Assembly: GCA_016873095.1 (NCBI GenBank) | Contig: VGYC01000004.1 | Span: forward strand, 27,067 to 91,066 | Source of the DNA: Planctomycetota bacterium | GTDB lineage: Bacteria; Planctomycetota; Planctomycetia; Gemmatales; Gemmataceae | Length of the DNA stretch: 64,000 nt | Direction: 5' to 3' | Program-made: the position numbers and the translations under genes | Shown here: piece by piece, positions 29,383 to 38,035 of the stretch | Layout of the letters: every line of letters starts with the position of its first letter | Numbering within the stretch: the stretch's first letter is position 1 | The notes under the pieces: model-generated | Seen by the model: the letters and a program-made list of their open reading frames with translations, nothing else | Told to the model about the DNA's origin: nothing | Database searches by the model: none

Positions 29383-30417
29383 TCATATGGTTGCCACGCC
29401 GAGCGACTTCGCCGTCGCCGTGATCTGTCCCCAGGTCGTATCATCGAGATCGATGCCATCCCTGGACCGCCGAGCGCGGTTTTGGTTTTCGGGCTCGCCC
29501 GGCATGAGGATTTCCGCAGTCGGCGACGTCTTCTTCGATGTCTTGATGTAGGCTGCGAAGCGTTCGACCTCGGCGTGGAATTCCTCCTCGCTGATGAAGA
29601 AGCCAGGCGACAGCAGGATGGTCAGCATGCCGTTGGTAAGCCGGGTGGCGGCGGGGTTGCTGCAGCCGTTGCCGGTGAGGGCGCCGGCGAGGACGTCGGC
29701 GATGATGCTCAGGCCGTAGCCCTTGTGTCCGCCGAAGGGGAGAATCGCGCCCGGCGGCGGGCCGTAAAACGTCTTGGGATCGTTGATCGGCTTGCCTTCC
29801 GAGTCGATGATGCAACCGTCCGGGACGGGCACGCCCTTGTTGAGGGCCACCTTGATCTTGCCCTCGGCGATGACGGAGGTGGACACGTCCCAGATGATGG
29901 GCGGCCCATGGCGGACCGGGATTCCGGCCGCTACCGGATTGGCCGACAGGCGCCGCTCGATGCCGCCGACCGGGGCGACCAGGATGCCGACGCCGCTGGT
30001 GTTGACGAAGTGCAGCGACAGCATACCGGCCGACGCCGCCATCTCCGCCCAGTCGCCGATGCGGCCCAGGTGGGCCGGGTTGCGCAGCGCGATCACGGCC
30101 ACGCCGGATTTCTTGCACTTGGCGATGCCGAGCTGCATCGCCCTCTCCCCCATCACCTGCCCGAAGCCGAACTGGCCATCGACGACGGCCATCACGTCAT
30201 TCTCGTGAACAACCTTGAGCTCCTGGTTGGCCAGGACCTTGCCCTCCTTGAGCCACTGGATGTAGACGGGCACGCGGATGACGCCGTGGGAATCGTGGCC
30301 AACCAGATTGGCTTCGACCAGGTAATGGCCGATGCGCTCGTTCTCGGGTGGCCGGCACCCCGCGGCGGCGAAAATGTCGGCGACCAGGCGCTTCAGCGGT
30401 ACGGGGAGGATTTTCAT
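29383..30417 (-). CDS. malate/L-lactate dehydrogenase family (Ldh2) oxidoreductase
   Basis: 344 residues from ATG 30417 (MKILPVPLKRLVADIFAAAG). The Ldh2 fold, distinct from classic LDH: HGVIRVPVYIQWLKEG with the catalytic His, GQFGFGQVMGERAM, NPAHLGRIGDWAEMAA with the second conserved His, and GPPPGAILPFGGHKGYGLSIIADVLAGALTG. NAD(P)H-dependent reduction of 2-oxo acids such as pyruvate, 2-oxoglutarate derivatives or ureidoglycolate; the substrate is not clear. It sits tail-to-head with the ROK kinase, 108 bases apart. Confidence 0.88.
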   Translation of the reverse strand: MKILPVPLKRLVADIFAAAGCRPPENERIGHYLVEANLVGHDSHGVIRVPVYIQWLKEGKVLANQELKVVHENDVMAVVDGQFGFGQVMGERAMQLGIAKCKKSGVAVIALRNPAHLGRIGDWAEMAASAGMLSLHFVNTSGVGILVAPVGGIERRLSANPVAAGIPVRHGPPIIWDVSTSVIAEGKIKVALNKGVPVPDGCIIDSEGKPINDPKTFYGPPPGAILPFGGHKGYGLSIIADVLAGALTGNGCSNPAATRLTNGMLTILLSPGFFISEEEFHAEVERFAAYIKTSKKTSPTAEILMPGEPENQNRARRSRDGIDLDDTTWGQITATAKSLGVATI

Positions 30418-30574
30418 GGAGCTTTGGCCTCGCGTGTGTGGTTGCTCTCTGTTGTAGGGCGGCGCGGTGCGGCGGCGAGCGCATCCCATGCACCGGTAGC
30501 TCGAGCAACGGCCGCGCTGCCAACCCTGCACATTCTCCTTGCCAATCCATTCGCCGGATGGGAAACTAACAGGC

Positions 30575-32947
30575 ATGAGAAGAACGATGCCAATAGCTTG
30601 CGTGTGCGTGCTGGCCGGGGCGGCGCTTGGCCAGACCGGAGTCTCCGTTCCTGGCAAAGGCGCGGCCGACAAGGTGCAGTTCGCCCGCGATATCCAGCCG
30701 ATCCTGGCGTCGAGCTGCCTCGTCTGCCACGGACCGGATGAGAAGATGCGCAAGGCGGGCCTGCGGCTCGACGTCCGCGAGTCGGCCTTGAAGTCGCTCA
30801 GGAGCGGCGGCAAGGCCATCGTTCCCGGCGATGCCAGGTCCAGCGAGTTGCTGACGCGCATCCACTCCGAGGGCAGCGACCGCATGCCCCCCGCCAAGAG
30901 CAACATCACGCTAAAGCCCAAGCAGAAGGAACTGCTCAAGCGCTGGATCGAGGAGGGGGCCGAGTACCAGAAGCACTGGTCGTTTGTCGTCCCGCAACGG
31001 CCGGCGATCCCCATCGTCAAGACGAAGGGCTGGGCCAGGAACGCGCTCGACGACTTCGTGCTATCCCGGCTGGAAGCGGAAGGGTTGAAGCCGTCGCCCG
31101 AGGCGGATCGCCATGCCCTGGCCCGGCGCGTGAGCCTCGACCTGACGGGTCTACCGCCGACCATCGCTGCCGTCGATCGCTTTGTCAACGATCCGAGCCC
31201 GGATGCCTACGAGAAGTACGTGGACCGGCTCTTCGAGTTGCCGGCCTACGGCGAGCACTGGGCCCACAACTGGCTCGATCTGGCCCGCTACGCGGATTCC
31301 AACGGCTATGCCACCGACAACCTGCGGACCATCTGGAAGTATCGCGACTGGGTGATCGACGCCATCAACGCCAACAAGCCGTTTGACCAGTTCACGATCG
31401 AGCAGATCGCCGGCGACATGCTGCCGCAGGCGACGACGCAGCAGATCCTGGCGACGGCGTTCCACCGCAACACGCTGACCAACGACGAGGGAGGCACCAG
31501 CGACGAGGAGTTCCGTGTCGCCGCCGTCGTCGATCGCGTCAACACCACCATGCAGGTATGGATGGGCCTCACCATCGGCTGCGCCCAGTGCCACAGCCAC
31601 AAGTACGACCCGATCAGCCAGGAAGAGTTCTTCCGTGTCTACGCCATCTTCAATCAGACAGAGGATGCCGACCGTTCGGATAACAGTCCGCTGCTGTCCG
31701 CGCCGACTCCCGAGCAGGCGAAGCAGAAAAGCAAGCTGGACGCCGAGATTGCGGCGCTCGACAAGCAACTGAAGCAGGTGAAGGGCGCCGGTCCGGAAAA
31801 GAAGAAGATCACCGACCAGCTCGCCGTCCTGCGCAAGCAACTGGCCGCCGTGAAGCCGCTAACGACTCCGATCATGCACGAGCTGCCCGACGGCAAGAAG
31901 CGCAACACACGCATCCACATTCGCGGCAACTTCCTCGACGAGGGCAAGCCGGTGACGCCCGGTGTGCCCGCCGTGCTGCATCCACTGGCCGACAAGACGA
32001 AGCCCGACCGGCTGGCACTCGCCCGCTGGCTGGTCGATGCCAGCAACCCGCTCACGGCGCGTGTGACGGTCAATCGCTACTGGGAGCAGGTCTTCGGCAG
32101 CGGGCTGGTCGAGACGCCGGAGGACTTCGGCATCCGCGGCAAGCTACCGACGCATCCGGAGCTACTCGACTGGCTGGCGGTCGAGTTCGTTGCCCAGAAA
32201 TGGGACGTCAAGAAGCTGCTCCGCATGCTGGTGACGTCGGCGACGTACCGGCAATCGTCGCGCATCACGCCCGAGCTGGAACAGCGCGATCCGAGCAACC
32301 GCCTGTTTGCCCGCGGTCCACGACATCGCAGCTCGGCGGAGACCATCCGCGACCAGGCGCTGTTCGTCAGCGGCCTGTTGAGCCCGAAGATGCACGGCCC
32401 GCCGGTGCGGCCGCCGTGCCCCAAGCTCGGCCTCACTGCTGCCTTCGGCTCGGGCACCGACTGGGAAGACAGCAAGGGCGAGGACAAGTATCGCCGGGCG
32501 CTGTACACGCAATGGCGGCGGACCACGCCGTATCCGTCGATGATCACGTTTGACGCGCCGAGCCGCAATGTCTGCTCGGTGAAACGGCCGCGGACCAACA
32601 CGCCGCTGCAAGCGTTGACGACCTTGAACGACCCCGTCTACGTGGAAGCGGCACAGGCGCTAGCGCGGCGCATGGTGAAGGCAGGCGGCGCCACGCCGGA
32701 AACTCGGGCGACCTACGGTTTCCGCTTGTGCCTGTCGCGCCCGCCGCGCGACGCCGAGCTGAAACGGCTCGTCGATCTACAGCGTACGGCCCGCGAGAAG
32801 TTCGCCAAGGCGCCGAAGGAAGCCGTGCAGATGGCGACGGAACCGCTCGGCCCGCTGCCTCCCGGCATGGAACCCGCGGACCTGGCCGCCTGGACCGTTG
32901 TCAGCAATGTGCTGCTGAATCTGGATGAGATGTTTGCGAAGCGATGA
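30575..32947 (+). CDS. Planctomycete cytochrome c / DUF1549 / DUF1553 secreted protein
   Basis: 790 residues from ATG 30575 (MRRTMPIACVCVLAGAALGQ). A PSCyt1 domain with CLVCH haem motif at about residue 48, DUF1549 (NALDDFVLSRLEAEGL ... NWLDLARYADSNG) and DUF1553 (LARWLVDASNPLTARVTVNRYWEQVFG), and a C-AQ-CH motif (CAQCH) around 335. A Lys-rich helical spacer (residues 390-425) separates the DUF1549 and DUF1553 domains. It is paired not directly with DUF1501 but with Uma2, DUF4058 and then DUF1501, all on the same strand. Confidence 0.92.
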   Translation: MRRTMPIACVCVLAGAALGQTGVSVPGKGAADKVQFARDIQPILASSCLVCHGPDEKMRKAGLRLDVRESALKSLRSGGKAIVPGDARSSELLTRIHSEGSDRMPPAKSNITLKPKQKELLKRWIEEGAEYQKHWSFVVPQRPAIPIVKTKGWARNALDDFVLSRLEAEGLKPSPEADRHALARRVSLDLTGLPPTIAAVDRFVNDPSPDAYEKYVDRLFELPAYGEHWAHNWLDLARYADSNGYATDNLRTIWKYRDWVIDAINANKPFDQFTIEQIAGDMLPQATTQQILATAFHRNTLTNDEGGTSDEEFRVAAVVDRVNTTMQVWMGLTIGCAQCHSHKYDPISQEEFFRVYAIFNQTEDADRSDNSPLLSAPTPEQAKQKSKLDAEIAALDKQLKQVKGAGPEKKKITDQLAVLRKQLAAVKPLTTPIMHELPDGKKRNTRIHIRGNFLDEGKPVTPGVPAVLHPLADKTKPDRLALARWLVDASNPLTARVTVNRYWEQVFGSGLVETPEDFGIRGKLPTHPELLDWLAVEFVAQKWDVKKLLRMLVTSATYRQSSRITPELEQRDPSNRLFARGPRHRSSAETIRDQALFVSGLLSPKMHGPPVRPPCPKLGLTAAFGSGTDWEDSKGEDKYRRALYTQWRRTTPYPSMITFDAPSRNVCSVKRPRTNTPLQALTTLNDPVYVEAAQALARRMVKAGGATPETRATYGFRLCLSRPPRDAELKRLVDLQRTAREKFAKAPKEAVQMATEPLGPLPPGMEPADLAAWTVVSNVLLNLDEMFAKR

Positions 32948-32957
32948 TGGAGGTGAC

Positions 32958-33743
32958 ATGGCTATCAGTGAGCAACCGATTGCGCCGCCGAATCCGCCAG
33001 GAGGCGTGCCGCCGGGAAGTGCGCCCCCAGTCGAGTTAGATGCCTATTACAACCCCGACGATCCTACAAAGCCTCTGCCTCCCGAGCTCTGGCCTGAGGT
33101 CGACCACCTCGTGACGGAGGACGACACGCCCGTGGACAATATGTACTCGGAAAAGCAAATGCGTTTGTTGACGGAGCCGCTGTATGCGTGCTGGCCAGGC
33201 CCCGGGAACGACCGGCCGTTTCTTGTAACCGCCAACGTCGGTCTTTTTTATAGCGCGCACGAGCCGGCGATTGTCCCGGATGTCTTGTTGAGCCTGGACG
33301 TGAAGCCGCGGGAAAACTTGCTGATCAAGCGTCATCGCTCCTACTTTATTTGGGAATTCGGCAAACCGCCCGACGCCATCATCGAGATTGTCTCGAACCG
33401 GGTGGGCGATGAGTTCACGCGCAAGGCGGCGGTGTATGCGACGCTGGGCGCTCCCTATTACATCGTCTGGGACCCGGATAATCTGCTCGACAAGGGCACG
33501 CTCAACATCTTTGCCTTGCGTGAAAAGGAATACCAGCCTCTCGCGGACGGGCGCTTGCCTGTCATCGGTCTTGAACTCGTCGTCTGGCACGGCATCTTCG
33601 AAAACGTGGAGGCGGACTGGCTGCGCTGGCGGCTTCCTGAAGGCAACTTGATCCCCACTGGCGCCGAGCGCGCCGAGCAAGAACGCCAGCGCGCCGACCG
33701 CCTGGCCGCCCAGCTTCGCGCCCTTGGAATCGAGCCGGAGTAG
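32958..33743 (+). CDS. Uma2-family endonuclease (DUF820)
   Basis: 261 residues from ATG 32958 with a near-perfect GGAGGTGA ribosome site. The PD-(D/E)XK core is visible: VPDVLLSLDV (Asp), FGKPPDAIIEIVS (Glu-x-Val), DEFTRKAAVYATLGAPYYIVWDPD. Uma2 proteins are widespread in cyanobacteria and Planctomycetota and their nuclease role is predicted from fold. The N-terminal 50 residues are Pro-rich. Ten bases separate it from the upstream cytochrome gene, two from the DUF4058 gene. Confidence 0.88.
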   Translation: MAISEQPIAPPNPPGGVPPGSAPPVELDAYYNPDDPTKPLPPELWPEVDHLVTEDDTPVDNMYSEKQMRLLTEPLYACWPGPGNDRPFLVTANVGLFYSAHEPAIVPDVLLSLDVKPRENLLIKRHRSYFIWEFGKPPDAIIEIVSNRVGDEFTRKAAVYATLGAPYYIVWDPDNLLDKGTLNIFALREKEYQPLADGRLPVIGLELVVWHGIFENVEADWLRWRLPEGNLIPTGAERAEQERQRADRLAAQLRALGIEPE

Positions 33744-33745
33744 TC

Positions 33746-34540
33746 ATGCTGTTTCCCGGAATGGACCCGTACCTGGAAGAACCCGTGCTGTGGACCGGCG
33801 TCCACACCGCGCTGATTGTCTACATCCGCAATCAGCTTCAGCCAGTCCTCCGGCCGCGCTACCTGACCGCGATCGAGGAACGCGTGTATGTGGAGGGTCC
33901 GGCCAAGGAACGCGTGCCGGATGTCTGGGTCAAGAAGAAAAAGAAAGCAAAAGGAGCCGTCGCCGTCCTCGAAGCGGATAAGCCGGTCGTCGTTCGGACC
34001 CCCGCGCGAGAGCTTCACGAAGCGTATCTGAACATCCTTGACCTGCACGACAAGCAACGGCTGGTGACGGTCATCGAAGTCCTGAGCCCCACCAACAAGT
34101 ATGCCGGACCCGGGCGCGAACTGTATCTGGCCAAACAGCGGGAGATTCGCCGCAGCGCGGTCCACCTAGTGGAGATCGATCTGCTGCGGACGGGTCCGCA
34201 TGTGCTGGCCGTCGCCGAGTGGGCCGCCCGCGCCCAGCGGCCGTATCACTATCTCGCTTGCGTCAACCGCGGCAGCGGCGAGCGCGACGAGTTCGATCTC
34301 TATCCGCGCCGGCTAGCCGAACGGCTGCCGCGGATCGGGATTCCGCGCGCAGGGAAGGATCCCGATGTGCCGCTCGACGTGCAAGCCGTCGTCGAGCAGA
34401 CCTATACCGATGGCTGCTACCAGGACCGCATCGACTACAACCAGCCCTGCCGGCCGCCGCTGTCGCCCGAGGAGCAGGCCTGGGCCAACCGCCTGCTCCG
34501 CAAGGCCGGCTATCGACCAACCACCAGGAAGCGAAGATGA
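33746..34540 (+). CDS. DUF4058 family protein
   Basis: 264 residues beginning MLFPGMDPYLEEPVLWTGVHTALI, the diagnostic start of DUF4058, followed by YLTAIEERVYVEG and VTVIEVLSPTNKYAGPGRELYLAKQREI, which resembles a PD-(D/E)XK nuclease core (E-V-L-S-P-x-N-K). Often next to Uma2 genes in Planctomycetota and cyanobacteria, as here; function unknown. The stop codon overlaps the next ATG. Confidence 0.9.
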   Translation: MLFPGMDPYLEEPVLWTGVHTALIVYIRNQLQPVLRPRYLTAIEERVYVEGPAKERVPDVWVKKKKKAKGAVAVLEADKPVVVRTPARELHEAYLNILDLHDKQRLVTVIEVLSPTNKYAGPGRELYLAKQREIRRSAVHLVEIDLLRTGPHVLAVAEWAARAQRPYHYLACVNRGSGERDEFDLYPRRLAERLPRIGIPRAGKDPDVPLDVQAVVEQTYTDGCYQDRIDYNQPCRPPLSPEEQAWANRLLRKAGYRPTTRKRR

Positions 34541-35994
34541 ACCATCTCTACTTCAACCACAAACTCCACATCACCCGCCGCCACTTCCTGCGCGATTCGC
34601 AAGCCGGCATCGGCGCCGTCGCCTTGTCGCTGCTGATGAACGACAGTGCGGCGAAAGCCGACGACCGCCCCGCCGCCAATCCACTGGCGCCGCGCCGGCC
34701 GCATCATCGGCCACGGGCCAAGAACGTGATCTACCTGCACATGGCCGGGTCGCCGCCGCATCTCGATCTCTTCGATTACAAGCCGGAGCTGGTGCGGCGC
34801 AACGGGCAGGATTGTCCGCAGGAGTTTCTGCGTGGCCGACGCTTCGCCTTCACCAGCGGCGTGCCCAAGCTGCTCGGCACGCCGCAGCCGTTCGCCCGCC
34901 ATGGCGCGAGCGGTGCCTGGGCGTCGGCCGCCGTGCCGCGCATCGCCGGCATCGCCGACGATCTCGCGTTCATCAAGTCGCTGACCACCGACCAGTTCAA
35001 CCACGCGCCGGCGGAGCTGCTGCTGTTCACCGGCTCGCCGCAGTTTGGCCGGCCATCGATGGGCACCTGGGTCACCTACGGCCTCGGCTCCGAAAGCCAG
35101 AACCTGCCCGGGTTCATTGTCCTCGTCTCCAGCGGCACCTTCCCGAGTGCCGGCAACAGTATCTGGAGCAACGGCTTCCTGCCGTCCGTCTATCAGGGCG
35201 TGCAGTGCCGCTCGCAAGGCGATCCGGTGCTGTTCGTCTCCAACCCGCGCGGCATGGACCGCGACATGCGCCGGCTCAGCCTCGACGCCCTGCGCGACCT
35301 CAACGAGATGCAAGGTGCCGAGCTGGGAAACCCGGAGACACAGACGCGCATCGCGCAGTATGAGCTCGCCTTCCGCATGCAGACGGCCGTACCCGAGGTG
35401 ATGGACATCTCCCGCGAGCCACGCAACGTCCTCGACATGTACGGTGCCCAGCCGGGCGGCGCCAGCTTCAACAACAACTGCCTGCTGGCCCGCCGGCTGG
35501 TCGAGCAGGGCGTGCGCTTCGTGCAACTGCACGACTGGGGCTGGGACTTCCATGGCACGGGACCGGGCGAGGACATCCGCCAGGGGTTGACGAACAAGTG
35601 CCGCGGCATGGACCAGGCCGTCGCCGCGCTGATCCGCGACCTGAAAGCCCGCGGCCTGCTGGATGAGACACTGGTCATCTGGGGCGGCGAGTTTGGCCGG
35701 TCGCCGTTCCGCGAGGGCCGCACCGCCGGCAGCCCGAACCTCGGCCGCGACCATCACCCCTTCTGCTACACGCTGTTCCTGGCCGGCGGCGGCATCCGCC
35801 CCGGCGTCAGCCACGGCAACTCCGACGAACTCGGCTTCGACGTCGCCGAGAACCCGGTCACGCCTCACGACCTCCAGGCCACCATCCTGCACCTGCTCGG
35901 CATCGAGCACACCCGGCTCACCTTCCGCTTCCAGGGCCGCGATTACCGGCTGACGGATGTCTTCGGCAACGTGGTTCGCGAGATCGTCGCGTGA
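34537..35994 (+). CDS. DUF1501 protein (third copy, more divergent)
   Basis: 485 residues from ATG 34537, overlapping the DUF4058 stop by four bases. Signal-like ITRRHFLRDSQAGIGAVALSLLM (Tat), then KNVIYLHMAGSPPHLDLFDYKPEL, WVTYGLGSESQNLPGF, LVEQGVRFVQLHDWGWDFHG, LVIWGGEFGRSPFREG and ATILHLLGIEHTRLTFRFQGRDYRLTDV. It is only distantly like the pair at 7.7 and 12.0 kb. Completes the cytochrome-Uma2-DUF4058-DUF1501 row, an operon by spacing. Confidence 0.92.
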   Translation: MNHLYFNHKLHITRRHFLRDSQAGIGAVALSLLMNDSAAKADDRPAANPLAPRRPHHRPRAKNVIYLHMAGSPPHLDLFDYKPELVRRNGQDCPQEFLRGRRFAFTSGVPKLLGTPQPFARHGASGAWASAAVPRIAGIADDLAFIKSLTTDQFNHAPAELLLFTGSPQFGRPSMGTWVTYGLGSESQNLPGFIVLVSSGTFPSAGNSIWSNGFLPSVYQGVQCRSQGDPVLFVSNPRGMDRDMRRLSLDALRDLNEMQGAELGNPETQTRIAQYELAFRMQTAVPEVMDISREPRNVLDMYGAQPGGASFNNNCLLARRLVEQGVRFVQLHDWGWDFHGTGPGEDIRQGLTNKCRGMDQAVAALIRDLKARGLLDETLVIWGGEFGRSPFREGRTAGSPNLGRDHHPFCYTLFLAGGGIRPGVSHGNSDELGFDVAENPVTPHDLQATILHLLGIEHTRLTFRFQGRDYRLTDVFGNVVREIVA

Positions 35995-36007
35995 CATTCG
36001 CAGGTAC

Positions 36008-36037
36008 GCCATGCGCACGCAAAGCCGTGAGCATGGC
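36008..36037. repeat. 'GCTCACG...CGTGAGC' palindrome, copy 1
   Basis: GCCATGCGCACGCAAAGC then CGTGAGCATGGC: an inverted repeat with a CAAAGC loop and one mismatch (G for T). It lies 14 bases after the DUF1501 gene, so it could act as a transcript 3' hairpin. The rest of the 490-base gap 35995-36484 holds copy B of the 48-base repeat and copy 2. Confidence 0.75.
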
Positions 36038-36055
36038 ACGCGGGCGATCCGTCCA

Positions 36056-36103
36056 GAATATTCGTCCAGGATTCGTCCAGAAACCGACATATATCCCCTC
36101 GGC
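36056..36103 (-). repeat. interspersed repeat, copy B (inverted relative to 4442-4490)
   Basis: Reverse complement of the 4442-4490 sequence with two or three differences, including ATTCGTCCAG twice and CCGACATATATCCCCTCGGC. Confidence 0.75.
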
Positions 36104-36330
36104 ACATCCCGCTCCGGACGCATTCAGCGAAATCTGCTGCCGCCCGGCACAGCTGACCTGGCAAAGCCGGCTTCTCATGGTCTAATGGACGTAGGGGCCG
36201 GTCTGCGGCAGAGCGACGGCTCACAAACTGCATGCCACGCGCTTGCGGTTTCGCGCACCGTGTCCCCAGGCGGGCGAGGATCGTCGTTAGTGAGTCGATT
36301 TGGTCCGCGCAAGCGCGTGGCGTGCTGGTT

Positions 36331-36362
36331 TGCCATGCTCACGCAAAGCCGTGAGCATGGCA
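36331..36362. repeat. 'GCTCACG...CGTGAGC' palindrome, copy 2 (perfect)
   Basis: TGCCATGCTCACG and CGTGAGCATGGCA form a perfect 13-base stem with loop CAAAGC. It is the best copy of four in 1.2 kb. Confidence 0.8.
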
Positions 36363-36484
36363 CGCATGGCACGCGAGTGTTGTCGCAACCGTTCGCGCAT
36401 TTTCGCTTGGCGAGCCGAGAGCGTCAGCGCAATCATTCTCGGTCGCTTACAAGTCGGCCATTTGGCGGGATTCGGCAGGAGACC

Positions 36485-37018
36485 ATGTCCAATGTGATCA
36501 CGGACTCGTGGAATCGTTTCCTTGACGCGATCCTTCCTCGCGTTTCCGCCTGGTTATTGTCCCGTACTGCCCCCGCGCGTCAATTCCCGCAAGAGCTGCA
36601 GTTCATTCTCGCTCAACCAGAAGTCATGGAGATATTCTCGCTTGATCCGGAAGATCATCGCAACAGCGATCCGCACGATCGGTGTCACGGCTACCGAATC
36701 CTCGGGCAGCTCACCGTAACATCTTCAGGGCAGCGTCGCAAAATTGGTCGTTCGCTCGTAGCCGGCAACTGTCGAACTGGCCCGAGCTTCAAGTGCTTCG
36801 ATCCGCACATGGGCGTCAGGGTGGAGCGAGCCGGTCAACGAGCGTCGCTAGCGGCGTGCTTCTGGTGCGGAAACGTCGAGGTCATTGGTCCTGCGGCGGA
36901 TCGCGAAATCTATCCGTTATCAGGCTGGCCCGCACGGCTCCTGGCCCGCCACTTGATGCAAGCGCGGATTCCCTTACCTGAGCCGCCGGCATATCTGTCG
37001 GGCGCTGCCAATGGTTAA
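36485..37018 (+). CDS. hypothetical protein, Cys-containing
   Basis: 177 residues from ATG 36485 (MSNVITDSWNRFLDAIL), chosen because GGCAGGAGACC precedes it; an open frame extends upstream through repeats. I do not recognise it. The C-terminal half holds six Cys (CHGYRI, GNCRTG, FKCFDP, ACFWCGNVEV), perhaps a metal site. Base composition is visibly less GC-rich than the flanking genes and palindromes sit on both sides, so transfer is possible. Confidence 0.5.
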   Translation: MSNVITDSWNRFLDAILPRVSAWLLSRTAPARQFPQELQFILAQPEVMEIFSLDPEDHRNSDPHDRCHGYRILGQLTVTSSGQRRKIGRSLVAGNCRTGPSFKCFDPHMGVRVERAGQRASLAACFWCGNVEVIGPAADREIYPLSGWPARLLARHLMQARIPLPEPPAYLSGAANG

Positions 37019-37033
37019 AGGCTACGCGCCGTG

Positions 37034-37063
37034 TGCCATGCTCATGGCCCTGCGTGAGCAATG
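37034..37063. repeat. 'GCTCACG...CGTGAGC' palindrome, copy 3 (degenerate)
   Basis: TGCCATGCTCATGG and TGCGTGAGCAATG keep most of the stem. It lies just after the hypothetical protein gene. Confidence 0.5.
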
Positions 37064-37126
37064 ACTGCGGCAGCCAAGGGCATCGTCCCATTGTCAAATG
37101 GCCATAGCGTCGCCTCGCGTGAGTTC

Positions 37127-37158
37127 ACCATGCTCACGCAGCGCCGTGAGCTTGGCAT
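37127..37158. repeat. 'GCTCACG...CGTGAGC' palindrome, copy 4
   Basis: ACCATGCTCACG and CGTGAGCTTGGCAT with loop CAGCGC. It lies 23 bases from the end of hicA. Confidence 0.7.
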
Positions 37159-37181
37159 GCGCGCCCTGGAGAAGGGCGATC

Positions 37182-37388
37182 TCAAACATCACCCTCGGTC
37201 AACCCCGCGTCGCGCATGATGCCGCGTTGTGTTCCCGGCTTGAGATCCTGGTTGCCGTGAACTGGCACGACGGTACGCCGCCCGGACTCCGTGTGTCGGT
37301 AGATGTGGTGGCTGCCCTTGATGCGTGCAAGCGTCCAGCCGTGCCGTTCCAGTGCACGGCACATCTGTTTGCCGGACACGATCTTCAC
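37182..37388 (-). CDS. hicA: HicA-type toxin (mRNA interferase)
   Basis: 68 residues: MKIVSGKQMCRALERHGWTLARIKGSHHIYRHTESGRRTVVPVHGNQDLKPGTQRGIMRDAGL. This is the whole HicA dsRBD-like fold with the catalytic His in GSHHIYRH and the 'PVHGNQDLKPGT' block. HicA cleaves mRNA when not bound by HicB. Its start overlaps the end of hicB by four bases (antitoxin gene first). Confidence 0.92.
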   Translation of the reverse strand: MKIVSGKQMCRALERHGWTLARIKGSHHIYRHTESGRRTVVPVHGNQDLKPGTQRGIMRDAGLTEGDV

Positions 37389-37630
37389 GGCGCTTCCTCG
37401 GCTGCCGCACGCGCGACGCCGTCTTCGTGCGCGACGGCGAGCCAGCCTTCCGCAGCTTCGCGGAGGTTGGCGCGAACCTCATCGAGCGTGTCTCCCTGTG
37501 TGTGACAGCCCGGGAGCGCGGGTATGGAAGCGGAATAGCCGCCCGCCTCGGGTTCGGGTCGAATCACCGCCGTCAGGACAACGGCGACATCGACAGCCAG
37601 CGGAGTGGATGCAGAAGAGGCGCCGCTCAT
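37385..37630 (-). CDS. hicB: HicB-type antitoxin
   Basis: 81 residues from ATG 37630 (MSGASSASTPLAVDVAVVLTAVIRPEPEAGGYSASIPALPGCHTQGDTLDEVRANLREAAEGWL). The partial RNase-H-like HicB fold is clear (GGYSASIPALPGCHTQGDTLDEV). No C-terminal DNA-binding helix-turn-helix follows, so autorepression must work differently or not at all. GAGGAGA lies nine bases before the ATG. The gene precedes hicA. Confidence 0.9.
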   Translation of the reverse strand: MSGASSASTPLAVDVAVVLTAVIRPEPEAGGYSASIPALPGCHTQGDTLDEVRANLREAAEGWLAVAHEDGVARAAAEEAP

Positions 37631-37792
37631 GATCAGAATCTCCTCTTCCGCTAGTCTACCGCACAGAGGCCATGAGGACGAGACTCTTTCAAGCGAACCG
37701 ACTGCGTCGGTCACCGCCCGGTCATCCTCCTCGGGCACGTCATTTGCACTTCATCCCATGGGTTCGCTGGAAACGACGAAGGAGACGACAAC

Positions 37793-38017
37793 ATGGCACG
37801 TTCCAGATGGGGCAAGTGCAAGGACTGCAAGTGGTTTCAGATCGAGCCGGCCGCCGAGCCGTCCAACAACACGATGGGCCTGTGCATCGACGAGGATCTG
37901 CTGCGCTTCCGGCTGCGCGTTTCCGGGAACAGCGGGTGCAATCGCTTCATCGAGGGCAAGGTGGCGCATGCCAAGGGATCCAGCAAGGCGCCGCCGCTGG
38001 CAGCTGCGACTCGTTGA
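37793..38017 (+). CDS. small Cys-rich protein
   Basis: 74 residues, MARSRWGKCKDCKWFQIEPAAEPSNN..., with Cys at 9, 12, 31 and 49 and many basic residues. The CxxC-x18-C-x17-C pattern could bind zinc or an iron-sulfur cluster; it recalls small subunits of some glycyl-radical enzymes, but that is a weak resemblance. GGAGACG precedes the start. Function unknown. Confidence 0.6.
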   Translation: MARSRWGKCKDCKWFQIEPAAEPSNNTMGLCIDEDLLRFRLRVSGNSGCNRFIEGKVAHAKGSSKAPPLAAATR

Positions 38018-38035
38018 TGAGCGATGCTTGCCGCG

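Noticed and set aside
29383..31188. N-terminal extension of the Ldh2-type gene to 31188
   Set aside because: Region 30418-31188 overlaps the divergent cytochrome gene and has no ribosome site; the family starts at MKILPVP.
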